The notes under the pieces: model-generated | Told to the model about the DNA's origin: nothing | The model's input: only the letters and a program-made list of their open reading frames with translations | The model's database searches: none | Made by a program: the position numbers and the translations under genes | Assembly: GCA_021647405.1 (NCBI GenBank) | Contig: JAKIUU010000012.1 | Span: 4,794-68,793, forward strand | DNA: 64,000 bases | Origin: Flavobacteriaceae bacterium | Lineage (GTDB): Bacteria; Bacteroidota; Bacteroidia; Flavobacteriales; Flavobacteriaceae | Direction: 5' to 3' | In this document: positions 8,270 through 16,238 of the stretch, piece by piece | Position numbering within the stretch: position 1 is the stretch's first letter | How the letters are laid out: the number at the start of each line of letters is the position of its first letter

Positions 8270-9544
8270 TTATAAAGCAGGTAAAAGTTTGCTTGAACAT
8301 TCGCCAAAGCCAATTTTTACATCTTTATTTTTACAAGTCCCACGCATAATAACGGTATCGTTATCATTGATAAATTTGCGTTCTGAGCCGTCACTTAGTT
8401 TGATGGGTTTTGTACCGCGCCAAGACAATTCGAGCATAGAGCCATAACTGTCAGGAGTAGGTCCTGAAATTGTACCCGATCCCATCATATCGCCAGCCCT
8501 AACATTACAACCATTGCTTGTGTGATGTGTAAGTTGCTGAGCCATTGTCCAATACATATATTTGAAATTAGATTTTGTAACCAGATTTTCGTCACTATTT
8601 TCAGGTTTAATAAAAGTTTCAAGCTGTATGTCAAAACTATTTGCGCCAATTTGTTGCAGGTATTCAAAAGGTTTGGGGTCTTGTTTTGGACTCTCAATTC
8701 TAAAAGGTTCTAAAGCATCTAAGGTCACAATCCATGGTGAAATAGTAGAGGCAAAGCTTTTTCCTAAAAAGGGACCTAGGGGCACATATTCCCATGCTTG
8801 AATATCGCGGGCACTCCAGTCGTTAAAAAGTACCAATCCAAAAATATAATCTTCGGCATTTTCAATAGCAATACGTTCCCCCAGTTTGTTAACATCTGTA
8901 GTGATAAAAGCCATTTCTAATTCAAAATCAACCAATTTTGAAGGGCCAAATACAGGCTTTTCGGCACCAGCGGGTTTGGATTGCCCATAAGGTCTGTGAA
9001 TATTTTTACCGGTGGGTACAATAGATGAACTCCTGCCATGATAACCCACAGGCAGGTGTAACCAATTAGGTAATAAGGCATTGTCAGGATCTCTAAATAT
9101 GGTACCTACATTGGTGGCATGTTCTTTACTTGAATAAAAATCGGTATAATCACCTACATTTACAGGGAGGTGCATTTCAATATCTTGAACATCGTAAATA
9201 ATTTGATTGCGGTGTTTCTTTTTATTTTGCAGTTTGGCATTTTCAATATCAAATAAATCGGCTATTCTGTTTCTAACTTGCCGCCAGATACCTTTGCCGT
9301 GGGCGATAAAATCGTTTAACCTGTCTTGTAAAAAGACATCATCAACCAATTCAATATCTTTAAAATACCCCAACTGATGCAAAGCACTTAGGTCTATGGC
9401 GTATTCGCCAATACGTGACCCAATAGTCATCACATTGTCTTTGGTTAAAAAAACACCAAAGGGAATATTTTGAATGGGAAAATCGGAATTAGAACTTACT
9501 TCTAACCATGATTTTCTGCTGGGATTGTTAGCGGTAATCTGCAT
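8270..9544 (-). CDS. fahA: Fumarylacetoacetase
   Basis: Hydrolyses 4-fumarylacetoacetate to fumarate and acetoacetate, the last step of tyrosine/phenylalanine breakdown. The 424 residues match the eukaryotic and bacterial enzyme. An N-terminal SH3-like domain (1-about 120) precedes the FAH fold. The catalytic DYTDFYSSKEHATNVG block (132-147), metal ligands in VDFELEMAF (Glu208, Glu210) and LFNDWSARDIQAWEYVPLG (Asp242) are all present. It is transcribed alone, divergently from glyA. The other tyrosine-degradation genes are not in this window. Confidence 0.97.
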   Translation of the reverse strand: MQITANNPSRKSWLEVSSNSDFPIQNIPFGVFLTKDNVMTIGSRIGEYAIDLSALHQLGYFKDIELVDDVFLQDRLNDFIAHGKGIWRQVRNRIADLFDIENAKLQNKKKHRNQIIYDVQDIEMHLPVNVGDYTDFYSSKEHATNVGTIFRDPDNALLPNWLHLPVGYHGRSSSIVPTGKNIHRPYGQSKPAGAEKPVFGPSKLVDFELEMAFITTDVNKLGERIAIENAEDYIFGLVLFNDWSARDIQAWEYVPLGPFLGKSFASTISPWIVTLDALEPFRIESPKQDPKPFEYLQQIGANSFDIQLETFIKPENSDENLVTKSNFKYMYWTMAQQLTHHTSNGCNVRAGDMMGSGTISGPTPDSYGSMLELSWRGTKPIKLSDGSERKFINDNDTVIMRGTCKNKDVKIGFGECSSKLLPAL

Positions 9545-9606
9545 AATAATATGTTTTTGAATTTTAGAGTCTGTTTATAATTTGCAATGTAGTAATTATT
9601 TTGATT

Positions 9607-9614
9607 CAAAGATA
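9607..9614 (-). promoter_or_regulatory. -7 promoter box of fahA
   Basis: Minus strand TATCTTTG, 62 nt upstream of the fahA start, in the divergent gap with glyA. Confidence 0.5.
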
Positions 9615-9646
9615 GAAGTTTATCTAGTTATGAAAAATGATTTTAT

Positions 9647-9654
9647 TACTTTTG
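9647..9654 (+). promoter_or_regulatory. -7 promoter box of glyA
   Basis: TACTTTTG fits TAnnTTTG and ends 38 nt before the glyA ATG. Confidence 0.55.
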
Positions 9655-9692
9655 GGAACGATTTAACGAAACTTTAAATACAGACTATTAGT

Positions 9693-10964
9693 ATGGCAAA
9701 AGATCAAGAAATATTTGATTTAATTCAAGAAGAAACACTTAGACAAACAAATGGTTTAGAGCTAATTGCTTCAGAAAATTATGTAAGTTCTCAAGTAATT
9801 GAAGCCATGGGGTCGGTACTTACAAATAAATATGCCGAGGGTTATCCCAACAAACGGTATTACGGTGGTTGTGAAGTTGTAGATAAAGTTGAGCAATTGG
9901 CCATAGATCGCGCCAAAGCGCTTTTTGGTGCCGCCTATGTTAATGTGCAACCCCATTCAGGGTCGCAAGCTAATGCAGCCGTTTACCAAGCTTTACTAAA
10001 ACCAGGCGATAAAATATTGGGTTTTGACCTTTCGCATGGCGGTCATTTAACACATGGTTCGCCTGTAAATTTTTCAGGAAAACTGTATAAAACATCTTTT
10101 TATGGTGTTGAAAAAGAAACAGGCGTTTTAAATTACGATAAAATTGCTGAAATTGCTCAAAAAGAAAAGCCACAACTTATAATTGCCGGTGCCTCTGCCT
10201 ATTCAAGAGATATTGATTTTGAAAAATTTAGAGAAATAGCCGACAGCGTATCGGCACTTTTGGTAGCCGATATTTCGCATCCATCAGGATTAATTGCCAA
10301 GGGCATTTTAAACGACCCTTTGCCTTATTGCCATGTGGTAACTACAACCACACATAAAACTTTACGCGGCCCACGCGGCGGTATGATTTTGATGGGCAAA
10401 GATTTTGAAAATCCTTTTGGCCTCACTTTAAAAAGTGGCAAACCTAGAATGATGTCGGCTTTATTGAATTCGGCTGTCTTTCCGGGCATGCAGGGTGGTC
10501 CTCTAGAGCATGTTATCGCAGCTAAAGCCGTGGCTTTTAAAGAAGCCTTATCGGATGATTTTTTGTATTACCAAATTCAGGTTAAAAAGAATGCAGCGGC
10601 TATGGCTGAGGCCTTGGTTGCTAGGGGGTACCATATCATTTCGGGGGGGACAGACAACCACATGATGTTGGTCGATTTACGCAATAAAAACATTACAGGT
10701 AAAGAAGCCGAACAAGCTTTGGTAAAAGCACACATAACTGTTAATAAGAATATGGTGCCCTTTGACGATAAGTCGCCGTTTGTAACATCGGGTATCCGTA
10801 TTGGTTCTGCAGCTGTAACAACGCGGGGCTTAATGGAAGCCGATATGGTTACCATAATTGCCCTTATTGACAAAGTAATTAGCAATTTTACCGATACAGC
10901 AGTGATAGAAACTGTAGGGGTAAAGGTTAAAAAGATGATGCAAGACAGGCCTTTGTTTGTTTAA
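9693..10964 (+). CDS. glyA: Serine hydroxymethyltransferase
   Basis: PLP enzyme interconverting serine and glycine with transfer of a one-carbon unit to tetrahydrofolate; the main source of methylene-THF. The 423 residues are family length. The PLP lysine is Lys222 in VVTTTTHKTLRGPRGG, and the substrate and cofactor motifs NKYAEGYPNKRYYGGC (45-60) and QPHSGSQAN (86-94) are intact. It is monocistronic between the divergent fahA and the convergent rmuC. Functionally it pairs with the glycine-cleavage T protein encoded at 14847. Confidence 0.98.
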   Translation: MAKDQEIFDLIQEETLRQTNGLELIASENYVSSQVIEAMGSVLTNKYAEGYPNKRYYGGCEVVDKVEQLAIDRAKALFGAAYVNVQPHSGSQANAAVYQALLKPGDKILGFDLSHGGHLTHGSPVNFSGKLYKTSFYGVEKETGVLNYDKIAEIAQKEKPQLIIAGASAYSRDIDFEKFREIADSVSALLVADISHPSGLIAKGILNDPLPYCHVVTTTTHKTLRGPRGGMILMGKDFENPFGLTLKSGKPRMMSALLNSAVFPGMQGGPLEHVIAAKAVAFKEALSDDFLYYQIQVKKNAAAMAEALVARGYHIISGGTDNHMMLVDLRNKNITGKEAEQALVKAHITVNKNMVPFDDKSPFVTSGIRIGSAAVTTRGLMEADMVTIIALIDKVISNFTDTAVIETVGVKVKKMMQDRPLFV

Positions 10965-10976
10965 AAATAATTTGAA

Positions 10977-11016
10977 TAGAGATTCTTCACTGCGCAAGTG
11001 CGCTGTTCAGAATGAC
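10977..11016. repeat. Intergenic repeat fragment downstream of glyA
   Basis: Segment starting AGAGATTCTTCACTGCGC and ending TTCAGAATGACA. It resembles the short dispersed AGATTCTTC...GAATGACA repeats common in bacterial intergenic DNA, and has GCGC/GTGCGC symmetry in the middle. It may also act as the glyA 3' end. Confidence 0.4.
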
Positions 11017-11101
11017 AAGTCAATTGTTAATCAATAACGTATAAGGACTCCTAACAAAACGAAGATAAATGCGCTAAGATTTTTTTAGACAATTTACTTA
11101 A

Positions 11102-12394
11102 TTATTCGCTAGCGCGCTCTAATAATTTATCGGGTAACGATTTTTTAGTCTTGGCCCCTAATTTTTTAAGATTCTCTATTTTAGAGATCATATTACCACG
11201 ACCTGTTGATAGTTTATTCATAGCCGCTTGGTAACTGTCTTGCGAAGTATTTATGGCTTTGCCCACTTTTATAAGGTCTTGTACAAAACCTTCAAACTTA
11301 TCGTAAAGCAAGCCACTCTCTTTGGCAATTTCAAGCACGTTGCGCTTTTGGTCTTCTTGCTTCCAAATAGAAGCAATGGTACTTAAGGTGGCCAATAGGG
11401 TAGAAGTAGAAACCAAAACCACATTTTTACCAAGAGCTTCGAGGTAAAGTTTTGAATCTTCTTGTAAAGCCACCATCAAGGCAGGTTCTATGGGGACAAA
11501 CATCAAGACGTAATCGGGTGTATTAATGCCGTATAAGTCGGTATAGTTTTTATCGCTTAGCTCTTTAAAATGTTTTTTGATGCTCAGAATGTGGTTTTTT
11601 ATAGCGGTTTTCTTGGCGACCTCACCTTCTGCGCTAAAAAATTGTTCATAAGCTGTCAAAGATACTTTTGAATCTATAATAAGGTGTTTATTATCGGGTA
11701 AATTAATAATGCAATCAGGTTTTTTAAGCTGATTATTGCCATCTCTATAGCCGCCTTGCGTGGTAAAATGAACCCCCTTTTGTAAACCCGATTTTTCGAG
11801 TAAAACCTCCAATTGTAATTCGCCCCAATCTCCCTGTGTTTTGCTGTCGCCTTTTAGAGCTTTGGTCAGATTTACGGCATCTGAACTCATTTTTTGATTG
11901 AGTTTTTCAAGTCCTATTATTTGCGCACGTAATTCTGTGTGATAGCGGATACTTTCTTTATCTGAAGTCTCAACCCGTTTTTCGAAATCTTGTATTTTTT
12001 GTTTTAAAGGTTCTAAAATAACAGCTAAATTCTCTTTATTTTGCTTGGTAAACTTAGCCGATTTTTCGTCTAAAATTTTATTGGCTAAATTTTCGAATTC
12101 TTTGGTAAATTTTTCTTGTAACTTTTCTAAGTCGGCTTTTTGTTCGGCTAATTTTTTATTTAAAAAACCGAGTTCGGTTTCTTTTTGGGTTAAAGCCATT
12201 TGCAAAGTACTGTTTGCCGAAGCTTTATCTTCTAATTGTTTTTCGGCTTTGGTTTTATCTTCTTGTAGCATTGCATTGACAGATTGTAGCGCTGCATTGT
12301 CTTTACTTAAAGCCGATTTAGTTTTGTACATTCCTAAAAAATACCCCAAGGCCAAAAGAACAGCAAAACCTAAAATATAAAAGACAATATCCAT
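11102..12394 (-). CDS. rmuC: DNA recombination protein RmuC
   Basis: 430 residues. An N-terminal membrane segment (about 1-22) is followed by a long coiled coil (about 25-140) and the RmuC nuclease-like domain (about 160-400) with GDSKTQGDWGELQLE, the KPDCIINLP and IIDSKVSL segments and FVPIEPALM. RmuC family members limit DNA rearrangements at inverted repeats and contain a PD-(D/E)XK-type core. The protein would be anchored in the inner membrane with the nuclease-like part in the cytoplasm. It is monocistronic, with glyA converging from the other side. Confidence 0.94.
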   Translation of the reverse strand: MDIVFYILGFAVLLALGYFLGMYKTKSALSKDNAALQSVNAMLQEDKTKAEKQLEDKASANSTLQMALTQKETELGFLNKKLAEQKADLEKLQEKFTKEFENLANKILDEKSAKFTKQNKENLAVILEPLKQKIQDFEKRVETSDKESIRYHTELRAQIIGLEKLNQKMSSDAVNLTKALKGDSKTQGDWGELQLEVLLEKSGLQKGVHFTTQGGYRDGNNQLKKPDCIINLPDNKHLIIDSKVSLTAYEQFFSAEGEVAKKTAIKNHILSIKKHFKELSDKNYTDLYGINTPDYVLMFVPIEPALMVALQEDSKLYLEALGKNVVLVSTSTLLATLSTIASIWKQEDQKRNVLEIAKESGLLYDKFEGFVQDLIKVGKAINTSQDSYQAAMNKLSTGRGNMISKIENLKKLGAKTKKSLPDKLLERASE

Positions 12395-12483
12395 AAGTAA
12401 AAATTAGTTTATAAAATTAATATTTTTAAATTTGAATTCGGTTGATAATCTTTTAATTTTTTTAATCAGATAAGATCTTGTGG

Positions 12484-12517
12484 TGTTCCTGATATATTTA
12501 CGCCGTTGGCAGGAACA
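12484..12517. repeat. Inverted repeat upstream of acyltransferase gene
   Basis: 8-bp arms TGTTCCTG and CAGGAACA separated by 18 nt, 56 nt before the acyltransferase ATG. It could form a hairpin in a leader RNA or be an operator; nothing more can be said. Confidence 0.35.
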
Positions 12518-12572
12518 TTCAAACTGACGTATAGGAATTTAGAATGAATCATTACCCGCTAAATAAAATTTA

Positions 12573-13112
12573 ATGAAACATATTTGTGCCTTTATATTGT
12601 ACCGCATTCTGGGATGGAAAATTTCTAATTCATATCCTAAAAATCTTAAAAAATATGTTTTAATAGCGGCACCGCATACCAGTTGGCAAGATTTCCCCAT
12701 AGGTATCATCGCCAAATTTGCCACAGGATTACCAGCCCATTACATCGGTAAAGACAGTTTGTTTAAACCACCTTTTGGTTTTATTTTTAGGGCTCTAGGA
12801 GGTACACCCGTTGACAGAAGTAAAAATAATAATTTGGTAAATCAGATAGTTCAAAATTTTAATTCTAAAGAGCAATTTATTTTGGCCATGTCGCCCGAAG
12901 GGACGCGCAAAAAGGTTGAAAAATGGAAAACGGGTTTTTATTATATTGCCAAAGAGGCTCATGTACCTATTGTTATGGCGACCTTAGATTTTGAACACAA
13001 AGATTTTAGGTTTTCTGAGCCCTATTATCCTACCGATGATAAGGAAGCCGATTTTAAGCACTTTCACAATTTTTTTAAAGATGTAAAAGGTAAAAAACCA
13101 GAGTTGGGCTGA
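12573..13112 (+). CDS. PlsC-like lysophospholipid/1-acyl-glycerol acyltransferase
   Basis: 179 residues of the glycerolipid acyltransferase fold. The catalytic H(X4)D motif is PHTSWQD (His35, Asp40), the acceptor-binding region is LGGTPVDRS (about 75-83), and motif III reads MSPEGTRKK (about 107-115). The family moves acyl chains to lysophospholipids or related lipids at the inner membrane. It is shorter than PlsC proper (about 240 residues) and lacks a strong N-terminal membrane helix, so it may be a lipid-modifying paralogue. It is the only gene in its transcription unit. Confidence 0.82.
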   Translation: MKHICAFILYRILGWKISNSYPKNLKKYVLIAAPHTSWQDFPIGIIAKFATGLPAHYIGKDSLFKPPFGFIFRALGGTPVDRSKNNNLVNQIVQNFNSKEQFILAMSPEGTRKKVEKWKTGFYYIAKEAHVPIVMATLDFEHKDFRFSEPYYPTDDKEADFKHFHNFFKDVKGKKPELG

Positions 13113-13203
13113 TAATATCTTCAGCAGTTTTTTTAAACTGTGTAAGTTTATAACTACAGATTTTTAATCTAGAGAGTTGTTTGGTTTTTCTTATAGCATC
13201 AGA

Positions 13204-13830
13204 CTAAATTTCTAAGAGTTTGGATGTTATCTCCCAAACTTCATCAAATATTTCATTAACAGTCTTTTCCCCATCAATAATAACAACATTATCTTTCTTA
13301 CCTTCTCTTTTAATGGCTTCCTTATAATTAAGTATTACTTGTGCCATTTTTTCTTTTGTTTCAAATAAATCAAGAAATATTCTTGATGAACTTAAACGTC
13401 TCATACTTTCATCAGCAGAGATGTCAAAATAAAACACAATATCTGGTCTTAATAAGTCAGCACAAACTTTATTGGCGTTAATAACCCAATCCATAGATAG
13501 CATAGGCACATGATAGGCATATGAAGAATAATAATATCTATCTGATATGACGTGCATTCCTTTATTTAAATAATTTAACATGCCTGATATTGGGTTTTGT
13601 ATATGGTCTAACCTGTCTGCAAGAAATAGGGCTCCAATTGTTTTGTCGTCAGATATAATGCGTTTGTTAAGTATATTTTTAATAACCGCGCCAACAGGAC
13701 TGTCAGTTGGTTCAAATGTCTTATATATATTCCCAGTATGTGTGTTTATTTTCTCAAAAAGCATGTTGCTGATTGTTGATTTACCCGAGCCATCAATTCC
13801 TTCGAATACTATAAATTTTGCTTTTTTCAT
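13204..13830 (-). CDS. tmk: Thymidylate kinase-like protein
   Basis: 208-residue P-loop nucleoside-monophosphate kinase. It has GIDGSGKST (11-19), the dTMP-binding DRYYYSSYAYH (97-107) and the core strand RPDIVFYFDIS, as expected for an enzyme making dTDP from dTMP. The Walker loop lacks the arginine of type I enzymes, so a basic lid (MRRLSSSR) would supply it. From memory of the family, it differs noticeably from the usual flavobacterial Tmk (which has a TREPGGTPLGE segment where this has TFEPTDSPVGA), and it sits beside a toxin-antitoxin remnant. It may therefore be an acquired second copy, possibly with other deoxynucleotide specificity. Confidence 0.8.
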   Translation of the reverse strand: MKKAKFIVFEGIDGSGKSTISNMLFEKINTHTGNIYKTFEPTDSPVGAVIKNILNKRIISDDKTIGALFLADRLDHIQNPISGMLNYLNKGMHVISDRYYYSSYAYHVPMLSMDWVINANKVCADLLRPDIVFYFDISADESMRRLSSSRIFLDLFETKEKMAQVILNYKEAIKREGKKDNVVIIDGEKTVNEIFDEVWEITSKLLEI

Positions 13831-13905
13831 TGTACTTATCTCAACATAGTTTTATTATTTGATTGATTTCAATTGCGTAAAATTAGTACTTTTTTGTTAG
13901 TTGTT

Positions 13906-13922
13906 AGTCAAACTAATTGACT
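13906..13922. promoter_or_regulatory. Palindrome AGTCAA-N5-TTGACT upstream of tmk
   Basis: Perfect 6-bp arms, 76 nt before the tmk start. It resembles, with wider spacing, the two AGTCA/TGACT palindromes at clpB-ytxJ. Operator function is inferred. Confidence 0.3.
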
Positions 13923-14025
13923 TTTCAATTTCTTGTACTTCATATCTCAAATGTATTATTTTGAAATTTAAAATATCACTCCGAACTTATTGGGGGCTAA
14001 ATTATTAGTACTTCTTTTTCAGATG

Positions 14026-14328
14026 TTAAATATCCATTGACAATTTCAAACTTCCACCTAATCCTTCACGAATTATTCTCATCAAAGTTGAAAGTCGAAT
14101 ATCACTTGCATTATTCTCAATTCGAGAAATATAATTTTTTGTCGTTCCAACTTTTTCGGCAAGTTCTTGTTGCGTTAATTGTTGCTTTTTTCTTGCTTCT
14201 TGAATTAAAACACCAATTCTAAATGTCTCAAATTCTTCTTGGAATTTTTCACGAGATTCAGTTCCAACTTTTCCGTACTGTTCGTCTAAATGGTCATCAA
14301 AAGATGTAATTCTTTTATCTGTTTTCAT
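14026..14328 (-). CDS. HigA-type XRE antitoxin
   Basis: 100 residues with a C-terminal Cro/C1 helix-turn-helix (about 36-90; recognition region QQLTQQELAEKVGTTKNYIS). This is the architecture of antitoxins that partner Gp49/HigB toxins. Its ATG lies inside the 3' end of the toxin gene (14-nt overlap), the usual toxin-first HigBA order, so the two are translationally coupled. The gene is intact although the toxin is broken. It probably binds the inverted repeat at 14684-14701 to repress its own operon. Confidence 0.85.
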   Translation of the reverse strand: MKTDKRITSFDDHLDEQYGKVGTESREKFQEEFETFRIGVLIQEARKKQQLTQQELAEKVGTTKNYISRIENNASDIRLSTLMRIIREGLGGSLKLSMDI

Positions 14329-14656
14329 AATATTCCTTTTTTAATCGTTCCGCCTTTTTAATTTCTTTTTTGGGTGTTTTTTGCGTTTTCTTTTGAAATC
14401 CACTTAATAGGATTATCAAATTTCCTTTGTCGAAAAAACAGAAAATTCGGAATATTCCATTTCCTGCTGAAATTCGCACTTCCCAAAGTCCGTCAGTATT
14501 CGTAAGATTTTTTAAAAACTTCACTGGAACAATTCGAGTATTTCTCAAAATCTAAAGTGTCCAATCTATTTTCTTACGAACAACGAGCGACTGTTTTAAA
14601 TAGAAATCTTTAAAGTAGTTTTCGTAAAATCCTATTTCTCTTTTAAATTCGCTCAA
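14315..14656 (-). pseudogene. HigB/Gp49-family toxin interrupted by an in-frame TAG
   Basis: The C-terminal 77 codons (from a TTG at 14548) encode the RelE-superfamily Gp49 signature NTDGLWEVRIS, FRIFCFFDKGNLIILLSGF and the basic QKKTQKTPKKEI. Reading upstream in the same frame gives the missing N-terminus: REIGFYENYFKDFYLKQS, then VVRKKIDWTL, then TAG (14552-14554), then ILRNTRIVPVKFL. The family normally has Gln or similar at that point, so CAG to TAG is the simplest explanation. Read through the stop, the length is about 113 residues, as expected for an mRNA-cleaving toxin. No ATG is present; TTG codons at 14656 or 14677 are candidate starts. Confidence 0.82.
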
Positions 14657-14679
14657 TTTGTTAGTCGTTAAATTCAAAG

Positions 14680-14701
14680 CAAAGTTACCTGAAAAGGTAA
14701 C
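14680..14701 (-). promoter_or_regulatory. higBA promoter with overlapping operator
   Basis: Minus strand -7 box TAACTTTG (14680-14687) is overlapped by the perfect inverted repeat GTTACC-N6-GGTAAC (14684-14701), the position expected for autorepression by the antitoxin. Confidence 0.6.
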
Positions 14702-14846
14702 AATTTCAAAATTTAGAACTGGTTTTTAATATAAAAACGGATTTTCAGGTATTAATGCCAACTTGTTATAACCCAACAAATATGATATTTTACCCCCTAA
14801 TACTTTGGCTAATAATATATTTACAATAGTTTATAAAAAAGAAAAC

Positions 14847-15929
14847 TTAGCCTTTATAAAAAGGCAACTTAACCACTTGTGCTTTGAGTTGTTTGTTACG
14901 CACAGCTATATAAATTTCGGAGCCCAATTTGGCATAAGCTGTAGGGACATACCCCATACCAATACCTACTTTTAAAGAAGGACTCATGGTACCCGAAGTT
15001 ACTTCGCCAATTTTAGTACCGCTGGCGTCAACGATGCTGTATCCGTGTCGTGGAATCCCCCTGTCAACCATACTAAAAGCAACTAATTTTTTTGAAACGC
15101 CATCGGTTTTTTGTACCTCTAAAGCTTCGGCATTAACAAAGTCTTTGGTGAATTTGGTAATCCAACCCAAACCGGCTTCAATAGGAGAGGTGCTGTCGTT
15201 TATATCATTGCCGTATAAACAGAAGCCCATTTCCAATCTTAAAGTATCTCTCGCTGCTAAACCAATAGGTTTAATGTCAAATGCAGCACCTGCTTTAAAA
15301 ATGGCTTCCCAAATAGCGACAGCATCTTCGTTTTTAAAATATATTTCAAAGCCATCACTGCCCGTATAACCTGTAGCCGAAATAGTTACGTTGTCAATCC
15401 CTGCAAAGGTGCCTATTTTAAAAGTGTAATAAGCCATTGAGGCCAAGTCAATAGCGGTTAAAGATTGTAGTGCTTTAGTAGCTAGTGGCCCTTGTACCGC
15501 TAAAAGCGACATGTTATCGGAAGCATTGGTCATGGCCACACCCAAATCGTTGTGTTTAGAAATCCAATCCCAATCTTTATCAATATTAGAAGCGTTAACC
15601 ACTAACATATATTCGGTATCAGAAATACGGTACACTAATAAATCATCCACAATACCACCTTCATAATTGGGCATACAAGTGTATTGTACTTTACCATTTG
15701 CCAGTTTTGAGGCATCGTTACTCGTTATTTTTTGTATAAGTGCTAAAGCCTTTTCGCCTGTAAGAAAAAATTCGCCCATATGCGATACGTCAAATACCCC
15801 TACGCTGTTTCTTACGGTAAGGTGTTCGGCATTAACACCTGCGTATTGTACAGGCATATTATACCCTGCAAAAGGCACCATTTTAGCACCAAGAGATTCA
15901 TGTATATGTGTAAGAGCTGTATTTTTCAT
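14847..15929 (-). CDS. gcvT: Aminomethyltransferase (glycine cleavage T protein)
   Basis: 360 residues, family length. Transfers the methylene group of glycine from the lipoylated H protein to tetrahydrofolate, releasing ammonia. Recognisable parts are FAGYNMPVQY and VFDVSHMGEF (N-terminal folate site), the ATGYTGSDGFEIYF segment, GLAARDTLRLEMGFCLYG, and the C-terminal GIPRHGYSIVD/TSGTMSPSLKVGIGMGYV barrel. The other glycine-cleavage genes are not adjacent, which is common in this group. No glycine riboswitch is visible in the 130 nt upstream. Confidence 0.97.
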   Translation of the reverse strand: MKNTALTHIHESLGAKMVPFAGYNMPVQYAGVNAEHLTVRNSVGVFDVSHMGEFFLTGEKALALIQKITSNDASKLANGKVQYTCMPNYEGGIVDDLLVYRISDTEYMLVVNASNIDKDWDWISKHNDLGVAMTNASDNMSLLAVQGPLATKALQSLTAIDLASMAYYTFKIGTFAGIDNVTISATGYTGSDGFEIYFKNEDAVAIWEAIFKAGAAFDIKPIGLAARDTLRLEMGFCLYGNDINDSTSPIEAGLGWITKFTKDFVNAEALEVQKTDGVSKKLVAFSMVDRGIPRHGYSIVDASGTKIGEVTSGTMSPSLKVGIGMGYVPTAYAKLGSEIYIAVRNKQLKAQVVKLPFYKG

Positions 15930-16238
15930 AATGAATTATTTTAGAATTTTTTGAAGCCTCAAAAGTACGATTATTCCTATAAAAAAAATAAGCTAGTCGA
16001 TATTGAAATTGTGTGTTTTGGGGTTTTGTAGTGTAATGTCCTAATCCCGATTCATTGGGATGTGGTTATCTCAAAGTTTTGGAATATCATGAGATTGCCA
16101 CGTTTTGCTTTTGCAAAACGTGCAAAAACGTCTTCACGAGTGAAGCGTGGTGAACTTTTGAAGTCTTGTTACAATTATAAAGAGCTTTCCCGCCCGAACG
16201 CATCGTTTCGGGGCAGGCCACAGTCAGTCTTTACAGAC
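15930..16238. repeat. Gene-free gap made of palindromic repeat fragments
   Basis: About 310 nt without a convincing gene. From 16099 it holds consecutive perfect hairpins: CACGTTTTGC/GCAAAACGTG (16099-16122), CTTCAC-GA-GTGAAG (16132-16145), CCCGAA/TTCGGG (16193-16212) and AGTCT-N4-AGACT (16226-16239). The last abuts the thrC stop and could serve as its terminator. The block starting GAGATTGCCACG resembles dispersed intergenic repeats of Bacteroidota. A 64-codon open frame across it is repeat-derived. Confidence 0.6.

Noticed and set aside
12045..12380. 111-codon plus-strand frame inside rmuC
   Set aside because: Antisense shadow of the coiled-coil region; cysteine/serine-rich composition is an artefact of the opposite strand.
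14547..14560. Stop-codon recoding (programmed read-through) of the toxin
   Set aside because: No recoding signal is visible and TAG works as a normal stop for other genes; mutation is simpler.
15930..16060. Glycine riboswitch upstream of gcvT
   Set aside because: The gap is AT-rich without the conserved tandem glycine-aptamer cores.
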